A stretch of DNA of 10,148 nucleotides, from contig MNIY01000008.1 in NCBI GenBank assembly GCA_001919995.1, positions 1-10,148 on the forward strand, read 5' to 3'. The notes under the pieces are model-generated. The model saw only the letters and a list, made by a program, of their open reading frames with translations. It did not search any database and was not told the origin of the DNA. Origin of the DNA: Ktedonobacter sp. 13_1_20CM_4_53_11 (lineage in GTDB: Bacteria > Chloroflexota > Ktedonobacteria > Ktedonobacterales > Ktedonobacteraceae). Both the position numbers and the translations under genes were made by a program. Below are positions 1-6,434 of this stretch, one piece after another (positions within the stretch are counted from its first letter, which is position 1; every line of letters starts with the position of its first letter).

Positions 1-209
1 TTCTTCTTAGCGTCTTCCACGCCCTTACGAATGGCTTCCGTATACTCGCTGGCCTTGCCAAGACCGCTGCCGACATAGCCATTGCGATCACCAACAACCA
101 CGAGTGCCCGGATACTAAAGCGCCGTCCACCCTTGACCACCTTGGAGACGCGGCTTACTTGAACGACCGTTTCTTCCAGATTTAGTTTTGAAGCATCTAT
201 TCTCGCCAT
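1..209 (-). CDS. rpsE: Small-subunit ribosomal protein S5, N-terminal fragment (cut by window edge)
   Basis: The first 69 residues of S5 are visible; the rest lies beyond position 1. S5 sits near the mRNA entry channel of the 30S subunit and affects decoding accuracy. The start [13 protein letters not shown] is followed by [18 protein letters not shown] and then [12 protein letters not shown], the S5 N-terminal double-stranded-RNA-binding fold with its Gly-rich loop. The ATG at 207-209 was chosen because a GAGGAG Shine-Dalgarno lies just upstream (about 215-220) and the protein begins at the usual family distance from the conserved block. It follows rplR by 16 nt, the normal spc-operon order. 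Nothing unusual is seen in the part present. Confidence 0.96.
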   Translation of the reverse strand, partial: MARIDASKLNLEETVVQVSRVSKVVKGGRRFSIRALVVVGDRNGYVGSGLGKASEYTEAIRKGVEDAKK

Positions 210-225
210 CTTACTCCTCGCAGCC

Positions 226-861
226 TTAGAAATCCAGGCCTACTTCACGAGCACCTTCTGCAAGTGCAGCTACGCGTCCATGATAGGTGTAGCCTCCACG
301 GTCAAAGACAACACGGCTGATACCCTTTTCTTTCGCACGCTGGGCAACTAGCTTACCCACCTCGCGAGCGGTCGCTACTTTGCGGTTGTGTGCAATCGAG
401 GCCAGTGCCTCGACAGGCGTCTTCGCAGCGCTTTTTTGTGCAGCTGGAAGCAGGGTCTTGACCTGTGTGAAGGGTTTGCCACCTTTGCCAGAAGAGCCAC
501 CTTTCTGGGGTTGCCCACCTTTGCCCGTAGCTTTCTGCGCTGGCTTCTCGGCCCTTGCGCCTCTGCCCCTGGTGGGAGCTACTTCAGCAGCCATCTCCAC
601 TGACGCTTCTTCTTCCGCCTTTTCCTCCTTTGTTCTCTCGACAGACGGAGGTGGAGCAGGCTTAAAATCACGCAGGCTTTCATCGATCGATGAGGCCGCT
701 ACAAGCGTTACACCAGTCGTATCATCTATGACTTGCGCGTAGATATGCTGACCACTGCGAAATACGCACAACCTTGGGCGCTCTTGTGAGCCTTCCAAAT
801 GATTTCGCATACGCTGGTGCCGCCGCAGCCGCGCCTTATTCGCATTGAATTTTTTAATCAT
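226..861 (-). CDS. rplR: Large-subunit ribosomal protein L18 with a ~95-residue low-complexity insertion
   Basis: L18 binds 5S rRNA in the central protuberance of the 50S subunit. The 211-residue product is far longer than the usual ~115-125. Residues 1-66 are ordinary L18 N-terminal sequence (Arg/Lys-rich head, then [20 protein letters not shown] and TLVAASS). Residues ~161-211 are the ordinary C-terminal half ([36 protein letters not shown]). Between them, ~67-160 is an insertion: a Pro run, an acidic Glu/Lys stretch (~75-93), then a Gly/Lys/Gln-rich basic stretch (~98-147). The frame is open throughout and both flanks align with the family, so this is a real insertion rather than a frameshift. 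The start codon is 32 nt after the rplF stop; its Shine-Dalgarno is weak (GAAAG or a more distant GGAG). The role of the insertion is unknown. Confidence 0.95.
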   Translation of the reverse strand: MIKKFNANKARLRRHQRMRNHLEGSQERPRLCVFRSGQHIYAQVIDDTTGVTLVAASSIDESLRDFKPAPPPSVERTKEEKAEEEASVEMAAEVAPTRGRGARAEKPAQKATGKGGQPQKGGSSGKGGKPFTQVKTLLPAAQKSAAKTPVEALASIAHNRKVATAREVGKLVAQRAKEKGISRVVFDRGGYTYHGRVAALAEGAREVGLDF

Positions 862-893
862 CTGTTCTTGTTCTTTCAGTATCTCCGCGGTCC

Positions 894-1469
894 TTACTTT
901 TTCTTGCCGCCAACTTTACCAGCTTTACCAGCTTTACGGCGAATTGCCTCGCCCGCGTAGCGAATGCCTTTACCTTTATAGGGCTCCGGCTTACGGACAC
1001 GACGGATGCTCGCGGCGACCTCGCCCACCAGTTGTTTATCAATGCCATGGACACTGATCTTTGTCGCCTTGGTGACTGGATCAACTCCATCCATGGTGAA
1101 TGAAATGCCCTTTGGGGGCTGCACTTCGACCGGGTGGGAATAGCCTACCAGAATCACCAGGTTTTCGCCAACCTTGGCGGCGCGATACCCGACCCCGTGA
1201 ATTTCTAACTGTTTTGTATATCCATTCGTTACTCCGACCACCATATTGTTGACCAGAGAGCGATAGAGGCCGTGTTTCGCCTTTTGCTCCTTACTGTCGG
1301 ATGGGCGACTAACGGTCAACGTTCCATCCTCGAGCTTCAGAGACAGTTCAGGATCGATCTGATACGATAGCTCCCCCTTCGGCCCTTTCACGGACACGAG
1401 ATTGCCATCGTCCCAATTCACCTGCACTTTTGGCGGCACGGGAATTGGAGCGCGTCCAATACGAGACAT
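894..1469 (-). CDS. rplF: Large-subunit ribosomal protein L6
   Basis: L6 binds 23S rRNA near the factor-binding site and the sarcin-ricin loop. The 191-residue product starts [15 protein letters not shown], has the paired L6 domains, and carries the C-terminal signature [14 protein letters not shown] at about residues 162-175. It is slightly longer than typical (~177-184) because of a Lys/Gly/Ala tail ([13 protein letters not shown]). The ATG at 1467-1469 has AAAGG and GCAGG stretches within 15 nt upstream, and the gene lies 15 nt after the rpsH stop, so coupled translation is likely. No defects are seen. Confidence 0.97.
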   Translation of the reverse strand: MSRIGRAPIPVPPKVQVNWDDGNLVSVKGPKGELSYQIDPELSLKLEDGTLTVSRPSDSKEQKAKHGLYRSLVNNMVVGVTNGYTKQLEIHGVGYRAAKVGENLVILVGYSHPVEVQPPKGISFTMDGVDPVTKATKISVHGIDKQLVGEVAASIRRVRKPEPYKGKGIRYAGEAIRRKAGKAGKVGGKKK

Positions 1470-1484
1470 GTCAAACCTGCCTTT

Positions 1485-1880
1485 CTACCAAACGTAGCAG
1501 ATGACTTCGCCGCCCAGACCCTGTTGATAGGCGTTATGACCTGTCATCAGACCCTTGGGCGTCGAAAGAATGGCTACTCCCAGTCCACCACGGACACGAG
1601 GGATACTAGCCTTCTTTGTATAGACACGAAGTCCTGGTTTGCTGACACGCTTTAATTGTGTCAACACCGGTTTCTTATCAACATAACGCAGCGTCACGCG
1701 GATAGTCCCCTGGGGGTTATCCTTCAGGATCTCGATATCCTTGATGTAGCCTTCTTCTTTCAGCACACGCGCAATAGCCAGCTTCATTTTCGAGGCCGGG
1801 ATCAGTACGCGAGTATGCCGTGCTGCGACCGCATTACGGATGCGCGTTAGCATATCCGCAACAGGATCAGTCATATTCAT
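1485..1880 (-). CDS. rpsH: Small-subunit ribosomal protein S8
   Basis: S8 is a primary 16S rRNA-binding protein (helix 21 region in E. coli) needed for central-domain assembly; in E. coli it also represses the spc operon by binding its mRNA. The 131-residue product has the family start ([14 protein letters not shown]) and end (GGEVICYVW). Two in-frame ATGs lie six nt apart. The upstream one (1878-1880) was chosen because a GGAGG at 1887-1891 is six nt from it but twelve from the second, so the protein starts MNMTDP. A strong mRNA stem-loop (1901-1957) ends nine nt before this Shine-Dalgarno. The gap from rpsN is unusually long at 98 nt. Confidence 0.97.
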   Translation of the reverse strand: MNMTDPVADMLTRIRNAVAARHTRVLIPASKMKLAIARVLKEEGYIKDIEILKDNPQGTIRVTLRYVDKKPVLTQLKRVSKPGLRVYTKKASIPRVRGGLGVAILSTPKGLMTGHNAYQQGLGGEVICYVW

Positions 1881-1886
1881 GGAAAT

Positions 1887-1891
1887 CCTCC
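1887..1891 (-). promoter_or_regulatory. Shine-Dalgarno of rpsH (decides start)
   Basis: GGAGG on the minus strand lies six nt before the ATG at 1878-1880, which favours this start over the in-frame ATG at 1872-1874. It sits nine nt downstream of a strong stem-loop, so its accessibility could depend on folding of the leader. Confidence 0.8.
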
Positions 1892-1900
1892 ATAATCACG

Positions 1901-1957
1901 AAGGACAGGAAACGTGAGTACTCGCGATCATTCATCATTCTTGACGCTTCCGTCCTT
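1901..1957 (-). promoter_or_regulatory. Stem-loop in the rpsN–rpsH intergenic region
   Basis: On the transcript, AAGGACGGAAGCGT (1944-1957) pairs with ACGTTTCCTGTCCTT (1901-1915). This gives 14 base pairs, including one G-U, with a single bulged U; the loop is 28 nt. No U-tract follows, so it is not a simple terminator. It ends just before the rpsH ribosome-binding site, and rpsH encodes the family member known in E. coli to autoregulate this operon. A regulatory or mRNA-processing role is inference. The rest of the 98-nt gap shows no recognisable gene or clear promoter. Confidence 0.65.
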
Positions 1958-1979
1958 ACACCCTTTCACATATTCGCGA

Positions 1980-2165
1980 CTACCAGCTTGACTTGGTCAC
2001 ACCGGGTAGCTCACCGCGTAACGCGCGTTCGCGGAAGCAAATGCGGCACAGGCCAAATTTGCGAATGTAAGCACGAGGCCGCCCGCAGACGTTGCAGCGA
2101 TTATGCTGCCGCACCTTATAACGGGGCTTGCGCTTCGATTTCACAATCATTGAGGTTTTTGCCAT
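1980..2165 (-). CDS. rpsN: Small-subunit ribosomal protein S14, zinc-binding type Z
   Basis: S14 binds the 16S rRNA head domain late in 30S assembly. The 61-residue product is the short zinc form: C24-x2-C27 and C40-x2-C43 make a zinc ribbon, with family residues [12 protein letters not shown] and [10 protein letters not shown] and the [11 protein letters not shown] end. The long zinc-free S14 of about 100 residues found in enterobacteria is not what is encoded here. The ATG at 2163-2165 has a GGAGGG upstream and is 14 nt after the rplE stop. Where both S14 types exist in a genome, zinc status often controls which is used; nothing in this window shows a second copy. Confidence 0.98.
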   Translation of the reverse strand: MAKTSMIVKSKRKPRYKVRQHNRCNVCGRPRAYIRKFGLCRICFRERALRGELPGVTKSSW

Positions 2166-2179
2166 TTCGCCCTCCAGCG

Positions 2180-2722
2180 TTATTTCTTAAAGGGCATGCC
2201 CATCAATTTGAGCAGTCGTCGCCCCTCTTCATCAGTGCGAGCCGTCGTTACAATGCTCACTTCCATACCACGCACCTTGTCGACTTTATCGTAGTCGATC
2301 TCGGGAAAGACCAGTTGTTCACGCAAACCAAGCGTATAGTTGCCGCGCCCATCGAACGCCTCAGGGGAGACCCCCTGGAAGTCTCGCAAGCGGGGCAGAG
2401 CGACATTCACCAGTTTGTCGAGGAACTGGTACATCCGGTCACCACGCAGGGTCACCATGCAGCCGATCTGCATACCTTCACGCAGCTTGAATGCTGCAAC
2501 TGAGCGCTTGGCACGGGTTATGACCGGGCGCTGCCCGGTGATCGTGGCCAGGTCTGAAACGGCAGCATCCATGGCCTTGGCATTCTGGATGACCTCGCCC
2601 ATCCCGATATTGACGACCACTTTATGGACGCCCGGGACCTGCATTGGATTTTTGTAGTTAAACTCCTTCTGCAGGGCTGGCACAACCTCTTGTTGATATT
2701 TTTCTTTCAACCTCGATGCCAT
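2180..2722 (-). CDS. rplE: Large-subunit ribosomal protein L5
   Basis: L5 binds 5S rRNA in the central protuberance and contacts the small subunit and P-site tRNA. The 180-residue product matches the family length and shows the conserved blocks [48 protein letters not shown] and a C-terminal [20 protein letters not shown]. It starts only five nt after the rplX stop, and its AGGAG Shine-Dalgarno (2735-2739) lies inside the last codons of rplX, so translation is probably coupled. In E. coli the S8 repressor site overlaps this junction, but here the junction is too short and no equivalent structure is evident. Confidence 0.98.
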   Translation of the reverse strand: MASRLKEKYQQEVVPALQKEFNYKNPMQVPGVHKVVVNIGMGEVIQNAKAMDAAVSDLATITGQRPVITRAKRSVAAFKLREGMQIGCMVTLRGDRMYQFLDKLVNVALPRLRDFQGVSPEAFDGRGNYTLGLREQLVFPEIDYDKVDKVRGMEVSIVTTARTDEEGRRLLKLMGMPFKK

Positions 2723-2727
2723 AATGT

Positions 2728-3117
2728 CTAACTACTCCTCATCCGGTCTTCAATGACCTTGTGACACTTCTTGCACACACGAACGGGGCGCAATTTTTGA
2801 TCTGATCCCATTGGACGGCGATCATGCGCTACTCTGGTAGGCTGCCCACACTCGGTGCAAATGAGCATCGTGTTTGAGACCTGGATTGGCATCGCCTTCT
2901 CGATAACGCCCCCCTGACGGGTCTGGCCCTGCGGACGTACATGCTTTTTGACAATATTAAGTCCTTCAACGATGACCTTACTGTCCTGTGGCATAGCCCG
3001 CGAGACCGTACCTTGCTTCCCTCTGTCCTTGCCTGTGATAATCAAGACGGTATCACCCTTCTTGATATTCATTTTGGCGAGGTGAAGAGGCTTTTTCTCT
3101 TTTTGTTTTACTGCCAT
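2728..3117 (-). CDS. rplX: Large-subunit ribosomal protein L24 with N-terminal extension and Cys4 motif
   Basis: L24 is an assembly-initiating 23S rRNA-binding protein located near the exit tunnel. The 129-residue product contains the KOW motif ([19 protein letters not shown], about residues 18-36). Its C-terminal part has two Cys pairs, C87-x2-C90 and C115-x2-C118, which look like a zinc ribbon. The family usually begins near Met16, so residues 1-15 ([15 protein letters not shown]) are an extension. The upstream ATG at 3115-3117 was kept because it has a good GAGAGG Shine-Dalgarno six nt away, while Met16 has none. A short stem-loop (3130-3149) abuts that Shine-Dalgarno. Confidence 0.96.
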   Translation of the reverse strand: MAVKQKEKKPLHLAKMNIKKGDTVLIITGKDRGKQGTVSRAMPQDSKVIVEGLNIVKKHVRPQGQTRQGGVIEKAMPIQVSNTMLICTECGQPTRVAHDRRPMGSDQKLRPVRVCKKCHKVIEDRMRSS

Positions 3118-3129
3118 CTACTTCCTCTC

Positions 3130-3149
3130 CCTTTTCTGAGCTGAAAAGG
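3130..3149 (-). promoter_or_regulatory. Small stem-loop before rplX
   Basis: On the transcript, CCTTTTC (3143-3149) pairs perfectly with GAAAAGG (3130-3136) around a six-nt loop. It fills much of the 43-nt rplN–rplX gap and lies directly against the rplX Shine-Dalgarno (3124-3129). Seven pairs is modest and may be chance. No U-tract follows. Confidence 0.35.
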
Positions 3150-3160
3150 ACACTTCCTCG

Positions 3161-3529
3161 TTAAAGCACCTCAGGCGCAAGCGAAATGATCTTCATAAAG
3201 TTTCGTTCGCGCAATTCGCGGGCCACCGGTCCAAAGATACGTGTACCTCGCGGGTTATTACCGGCGGCAATAATCACGGCGGCGTTCTCATCGAAACGGA
3301 TATGCGAGCCATCGGGGCGCGCATACTCTTTTGAGACACGAACCACCACAGCGTTCACTACCTCGCCCTTTTTGACCTGGCCATTGGGCGTGGCCTGCTT
3401 CACAGTGGCTTTAATCACATCGCCAACCTCGGCATAGCGCTTGGCGGAGCCGCTGAGGACGCGAATACACATAATCTCTTTTGCGCCGGTATTATCGGCG
3501 ACTTTCAAGCGTGTTTGTGGCTGGATCAT
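3161..3529 (-). CDS. rplN: Large-subunit ribosomal protein L14
   Basis: L14 is a 23S rRNA-binding protein at the subunit interface and, in many bacteria, the binding target of the silencing factor RsfS. The 122-residue product is exactly the family's usual length. It begins [19 protein letters not shown], continues with [19 protein letters not shown], and ends [20 protein letters not shown], all canonical. The ATG at 3527-3529 follows an AAGGAG that overlaps the rpsQ stop; the gap from rpsQ is 12 nt. Nothing is unusual. Confidence 0.98.
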   Translation of the reverse strand: MIQPQTRLKVADNTGAKEIMCIRVLSGSAKRYAEVGDVIKATVKQATPNGQVKKGEVVNAVVVRVSKEYARPDGSHIRFDENAAVIIAAGNNPRGTRIFGPVARELRERNFMKIISLAPEVL

Positions 3530-3541
3530 CCCATTTTCTCC

Positions 3542-3940
3542 TTATTCTTCCGCCTCGTCGGACTCGTCGGACTCGTCAGACTCCGACTCTTTGGATGACA
3601 GGTCGGGATCGGCCTCAGCCAGCACCTCTTCAACGGGCACGATACCGCTACTGGGCTTGATAATCTCGATCAAACGCCAACGTTTCATCTTGGTCAGTGG
3701 ACGGCACTCTTCGATACGGACGAGATCTCCAATCTGACAGATATTCTCTTCGTCATGCGCTTGAAATCGCTTCGTCTGTTTATATGTGCGTTTATAGATA
3801 CGATGCTTTTTCAAAGTCTCTACAACAACTACGATTGTTTTATTCATTTTGTTGCTCACCACGCGCCCAACTCTTTGTTGGCGACGGCCCTTTTTAGGGG
3901 TCGCGACCTGCTGCGTGGAGGTCACACCCTGCTGTGTCAT
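3542..3940 (-). CDS. rpsQ: Small-subunit ribosomal protein S17 with N-terminal extension and acidic C-terminal tail
   Basis: S17 is a primary 16S rRNA-binding protein with an OB fold. The conserved core spans about residues 20-95 of 132, including RVGRVVSNKMNKTIVVVVE and GDLVRIEECRPLTKMKRWRL. The family is normally ~80-90 residues. Here about 20 polar residues ([20 protein letters not shown]) precede the core and ~35 follow it, ending in Ser/Asp/Glu repeats (ESDESDESDEAEE) encoded by a 9-nt tandem repeat. The start was chosen because its ATG overlaps the rpmC stop as ATGA and a GGAGG lies seven nt upstream, a coupled arrangement. An acidic tail on an rRNA-binding protein is odd; its function is unknown. 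Confidence 0.96.
   Translation of the reverse strand: MTQQGVTSTQQVATPKKGRRQQRVGRVVSNKMNKTIVVVVETLKKHRIYKRTYKQTKRFQAHDEENICQIGDLVRIEECRPLTKMKRWRLIEIIKPSSGIVPVEEVLAEADPDLSSKESESDESDESDEAEE
3553..3588 (-). repeat. 9-nt tandem repeat encoding the S17 acidic tail
   Basis: Four adjacent 9-nt units (CCTCGTCGG, ACTCGTCGG, ACTCGTCAG, ACTCCGACT on the plus strand) encode the Ser-Asp-Glu repeats at the S17 C-terminus. Slippage at such a repeat would change tail length in three-residue steps without breaking the frame. Confidence 0.75.
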
Positions 3941-4146
3941 TCTTCATCCTCCAACTGTGTCAGGCGGTGCTGCAAGCGTGCAATATCTTTGCGAGTCTGC
4001 GCGAAGATGCGATTGTTCTTCACTTCACCACGCTGCTGCTGCAAACGAAGGTTGAATAGCTTTACGCGCAGTTCTTTCAGCTCACGCATTGCTTCGCCTG
4101 CAGAATATTCAGCGACTTGCTTACGACGTTCATTAAGCTTCGACAC
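3937..4146 (-). CDS. rpmC: Large-subunit ribosomal protein L29 (GTG start)
   Basis: L29 is a small two-helix protein beside the exit tunnel and forms part of the trigger-factor and SRP docking region with L23. The 69-residue product reads [20 protein letters not shown], then the conserved helices [20 protein letters not shown] and [17 protein letters not shown], ending in LEDEE. The frame stays open upstream to 4275, but that extra sequence is rplP read in another frame. The GTG at 4144-4146 was chosen because it gives the family length and N-terminus, and a GGAGG lies six nt upstream. It overlaps the end of rplP by 14 nt and the start of rpsQ by 4 nt. Confidence 0.95.
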   Translation of the reverse strand: MSKLNERRKQVAEYSAGEAMRELKELRVKLFNLRLQQQRGEVKNNRIFAQTRKDIARLQHRLTQLEDEE

Positions 4147-4564
4147 TTTCCGCCTCCCCTCGTGTAATAAAGCGGCTCGCGACCGGCAGCTTGTGACTCG
4201 CAAGGCGTATAGCTTCTTTAGCGACTTCTTCGGAAACGCCGCCGATCTCGAAGATGATACGTCCTGGTTTAACAACCGCTACCCAGTGATCAACCGCGCC
4301 TTTTCCGCTACCCATGCGGGTTTCAGCGGGTTTGGCAGAGATAGGTTTATCTGGAAAGACACGGATCCACACTTTACCACCGCGCTTCATGTAGCGGGTC
4401 AAGGCGATACGTGCCGACTCGATCTGACGAGCCTCCATCCAGCATGGTTCCAGGGCTTGCAACCCGTACTCGCCAAAGGCGAGGGTGTTGCCACGCTGGG
4501 CTGTACCTTTCATACGACCGCGATGCTGTCTGCGGTACTTTGTACGTGACGGTGCCAATAACAT
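4133..4564 (-). CDS. rplP: Large-subunit ribosomal protein L16
   Basis: L16 helps organise the A-site region of the 50S subunit and contacts aminoacyl-tRNA. The 143-residue product has the family start ([20 protein letters not shown]) and signature blocks [38 protein letters not shown] and [20 protein letters not shown]. The C-terminus runs a few residues longer than the E. coli protein. The ATG at 4562-4564 is preceded by GAGGAG about ten nt upstream, partly overlapping the rpsC stop. The 3' end overlaps rpmC by 14 nt. Confidence 0.98.
   Translation of the reverse strand: MLLAPSRTKYRRQHRGRMKGTAQRGNTLAFGEYGLQALEPCWMEARQIESARIALTRYMKRGGKVWIRVFPDKPISAKPAETRMGSGKGAVDHWVAVVKPGRIIFEIGGVSEEVAKEAIRLASHKLPVASRFITRGEAESVEA
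4153..4160 (-). promoter_or_regulatory. Shine-Dalgarno of rpmC (decides GTG start)
   Basis: AGGGGAGG on the minus strand lies within the 3' end of rplP, six nt before the GTG codon at 4144-4146. It supports this non-ATG start over the longer reading frame that continues upstream inside rplP. Confidence 0.8.
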
Positions 4565-4579
4565 GGCTTAGAATCTCCT

Positions 4580-5692
4580 CTACTCGCTCTGAGTCGTCCC
4601 AGACTCTGGTGTTTGTGGCGTTGGCGGCGTCGTTTCCTCAGGGACCTCAGGAACTGGTTGAACCGTTGGAGCCTGTGGTTCCGCAGCTGGCGCGGGCTGT
4701 TCAGCCTGAGGACGTGGCGCGCGTTCACCTTGTGGACGTGCCGGACGCTCACCCTGTGGACGCGGTTGACGTGGGGTACGCTCGCCCTGCGGGCGCCCAC
4801 TACGCTCACCTTGTGGACGTGGGGTACGCTCGCCCTGTGGGCGTGCCGGACGCTCACCCTGTGGACGCGGTGGCCTTTCCCCACGGGGGCCACGGTCTCC
4901 GCCTTGTGGTCGGTCTCCTTGCGGACGCTGACCACGATCACTGCGTTCACCACGTTCACCACCGCGGCGACGATCACCACCGCGGCGATCTCCGCCCTCG
5001 CGTGGGGCAAATGGCGGCTGCACGGCAGCTTCCTGCTGTCCTTCAATCGCCTCGCGGCGTTTACTCGGCAGAATATCGCCCTTATAAATCCATACTTTGA
5101 TGCCGATGACACCAAAGGTAGTATGGGCCTCTGCCAGCCCATAATCGATATCAGCTCGCAAGGTGTGCAGGGGGATCTTCCCCTCAACCTCTTTCTCTGA
5201 GCGAGCAATTTCTGCTCCACCCAGGCGGCCGCCACAGATAATTCTGATGCCCTTGGCGTTAGCGCGCATAGTCTTTTGGACCGCCTGTTTCATCGCACGG
5301 CGAAATGAAACGCGCTTCTCCAGCTGCTCGGCCACACTACGCCCGACCAGGTAGGCATCCAACTCCGGCTGGCGAATCTCCATGATATTCAAGCGCACAC
5401 GTTTCTTGGTTTTTGCCTCAAGCATCGCGCGCAGCTTATCCACCTTTTCGCCGCTTTTCCCAATCACGATCCCTGGCTTCGCTGTATAAATGGTCACCGA
5501 AACCTGGTTTGCTGCGGCACGCTCAATCTCAATTCTTGAGACCGAGGCGTTGAACAGTTCTTTGTTGATGCTCTGACGAATCAGGTCATCTTCCGCATAA
5601 ACATCTTTATAATCGCGCTCAGCGTACCAGCGGGACTGCCATCCTTTGACGACGCCAAGCCTGAAACCTATGGGATGCACTTTTTGTCCCAA
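4580..5692 (-). CDS. rpsC: Small-subunit ribosomal protein S3 with ~150-residue repetitive C-terminal tail (TTG start)
   Basis: S3 lies at the mRNA entry tunnel of the 30S subunit and contributes to helicase activity on mRNA. Residues 1 to ~215 of 370 are a normal S3: [13 protein letters not shown] start, type-2 KH domain with GKSG at 78-81, then the C-terminal domain ([47 protein letters not shown]). Residues ~216-370 are an extension. Its first part is rich in Arg and Gly ([18 protein letters not shown]), followed by about nine RPQGER-type repeats with an eight-residue period (~256-329). It ends in a Pro/Glu/Thr-rich segment. The start codon is TTG at 5690-5692, supported by the canonical N-terminus and a strong AAGGAGGA. 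The tail is probably disordered and near the mRNA entry site; a nucleic-acid role is inference. Confidence 0.96.
   Translation of the reverse strand: MGQKVHPIGFRLGVVKGWQSRWYAERDYKDVYAEDDLIRQSINKELFNASVSRIEIERAAANQVSVTIYTAKPGIVIGKSGEKVDKLRAMLEAKTKKRVRLNIMEIRQPELDAYLVGRSVAEQLEKRVSFRRAMKQAVQKTMRANAKGIRIICGGRLGGAEIARSEKEVEGKIPLHTLRADIDYGLAEAHTTFGVIGIKVWIYKGDILPSKRREAIEGQQEAAVQPPFAPREGGDRRGGDRRRGGERGERSDRGQRPQGDRPQGGDRGPRGERPPRPQGERPARPQGERTPRPQGERSGRPQGERTPRQPRPQGERPARPQGERAPRPQAEQPAPAAEPQAPTVQPVPEVPEETTPPTPQTPESGTTQSE
4700..4870 (-). repeat. 24-nt tandem repeats encoding the S3 tail
   Basis: Imperfect 24-nt units encode Arg-Pro-Gln-Gly-Glu-Arg plus two variable residues. Units begin at protein residues 276, 284, 292 and 300, then after a three-residue insertion at 311, 319 and 327; weaker copies lie at 256 and 261. 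The nucleotide copies differ mostly at synonymous or variable positions. The repeat is in frame and coding, so it is not a CRISPR array. Confidence 0.85.
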
Positions 5693-5697
5693 AAGTG

Positions 5698-5705
5698 TCC
5701 TCCTT
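5698..5705 (-). promoter_or_regulatory. Shine-Dalgarno of rpsC (supports TTG start)
   Basis: AAGGAGGA on the minus strand starts right after the rplV stop and lies five nt before the TTG codon at 5690-5692. No in-frame ATG is suitably placed: the S3 N-terminus [10 protein letters not shown] begins exactly at the TTG. Confidence 0.85.
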
Positions 5706-5706
5706 T

Positions 5707-6057
5707 TTAATGCCCGGCGTCTGCCGGATCATCTGAAACGATTACCGTAACATGGCAGAAGCGCCGCAGAATGCGAGCAGCCTGGCCACGAGAACGCGCT
5801 TTCACACGTTTGATCCGGAATGAATCGTCCGCCACAATATTTAGAATATATAAATCATCTGGATTGAGATTGTAGTTATTCTCCGCGTTCGCCGCCGCCG
5901 ACGCCACGACTTTGCTCACTGGTAGCGCGCCTGCGTTGGGCAGGAACTGGAGAATAGCCTGAGCCTCAATCACTGTTTTCCCTTTCACCGCGTTGGTGAC
6001 TAGACGCATCTTGCGCGGCGAAATACCTATATCTTTCGCAATAGCCCTGACTTGCAT
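5707..6057 (-). CDS. rplV: Large-subunit ribosomal protein L22
   Basis: L22 interacts with all 23S rRNA domains; its beta-hairpin loop lines the exit tunnel near the constriction and is a site of macrolide resistance mutations in other bacteria. The 116-residue product has the family start ([20 protein letters not shown]), the block [20 protein letters not shown], and the hairpin region [20 protein letters not shown] ahead of VTVIVSD. Length is normal. The ATG at 6055-6057 has GAGAGG six nt upstream (6064-6069), and a perfect 18-bp stem ends directly against that sequence. The gap from rpsS is an unusual 89 nt. Confidence 0.97.
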   Translation of the reverse strand: MQVRAIAKDIGISPRKMRLVTNAVKGKTVIEAQAILQFLPNAGALPVSKVVASAAANAENNYNLNPDDLYILNIVADDSFRIKRVKARSRGQAARILRRFCHVTVIVSDDPADAGH

Positions 6058-6069
6058 CTCGTACCTCTC

Positions 6070-6128
6070 GGGCGCAATTCAATGCGCTCCTACAGACGTA
6101 GGGTATAGGGGCGCATTGAATTGCGCCC
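6070..6128. repeat. Palindromic repeat A (perfect 18-bp inverted repeat) between rpsS and rplV
   Basis: GGGCGCAATTCAATGCGC (6070-6087) and GCGCATTGAATTGCGCCC (6111-6128) are exact reverse complements around a 23-nt spacer. The spacer itself can form CCTAC/GTAGG pairs. On the transcript the stem abuts the rplV Shine-Dalgarno and is not followed by a U-tract. The minus strand reads TGTAGGAGC (6086-6094) into the stem, a terminus shared with repeats B and C, so it looks like a dispersed, non-coding REP- or MITE-like element. Confidence 0.85.
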
Positions 6129-6146
6129 ACGCCTCCCCACACTTTC

Positions 6147-6434
6147 CTACCGGACCGAACTGGTCTTCTCACTCCTGCCACCCGCATGACCACGGAAGTG
6201 CCGTGTGGGAGCAAACTCACCTAATTTATGGCCTACCATGTTCTCAGTGATGTAGATAGGCACATGTGTCTTCCCGTTGTGGACACCGATGGTCATCGAT
6301 ACCATTTCCGGGAAGATCATCGAAGCACGGGACCAGGTCTTGATCACACGGCGGTCGCCGCTGCGCTTCATCGCCAGCACTTTCTTTCTGAGCGATTCAT
6401 GAATGTAGGGCCCCTTTTTTCTTGAGCGCGACAT
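6147..6434 (-). CDS. rpsS: Small-subunit ribosomal protein S19
   Basis: S19 lies in the head of the 30S subunit, forms a complex with S13, and contacts the large subunit. The 95-residue product matches the family length: [34 protein letters not shown], then [20 protein letters not shown] and [12 protein letters not shown]. The ATG at 6432-6434 follows the rplB stop with no gap (TAAATG), and its GGAGGAGG Shine-Dalgarno is formed by the last codons of rplB, so coupling is very likely. Nothing is unusual within the protein. Confidence 0.98.
   Translation of the reverse strand: MSRSRKKGPYIHESLRKKVLAMKRSGDRRVIKTWSRASMIFPEMVSMTIGVHNGKTHVPIYITENMVGHKLGEFAPTRHFRGHAGGRSEKTSSVR

Noticed and set aside
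226..861. Frameshift or fusion as the cause of the long L18
   Set aside because: Both L18 halves are in one uninterrupted frame and join the insertion without a stop, so an insertion is simpler.
3070..3072. Met16 as the start of L24
   Set aside because: It would give the usual family N-terminus but has no Shine-Dalgarno, while the ATG at 3115-3117 has GAGAGG six nt upstream.
4147..4275. A 43-residue N-terminal extension of L29
   Set aside because: This is open frame inside rplP in another reading frame. Family length, the [10 protein letters not shown] start and the Shine-Dalgarno at 4153-4160 place the start at the GTG at 4144-4146.
4700..4870. CRISPR-like periodic repeat
   Set aside because: The repeats are contiguous, in frame and without unique spacers; they encode the S3 tail.
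4411..5200. Long plus-strand reading frames opposite the S3 tail, with repetitive His/Val/Asp or Leu/Trp/Thr products
   Set aside because: They are shadows of the 24-nt coding repeat and lack a recognisable family or ribosome-binding site. The minus frame has the conserved S3 core.
5966..6250. Short reading frames on both strands crossing repeat A
   Set aside because: Their sequence is palindrome plus antisense or out-of-frame rplV and rpsS; no family is recognisable.
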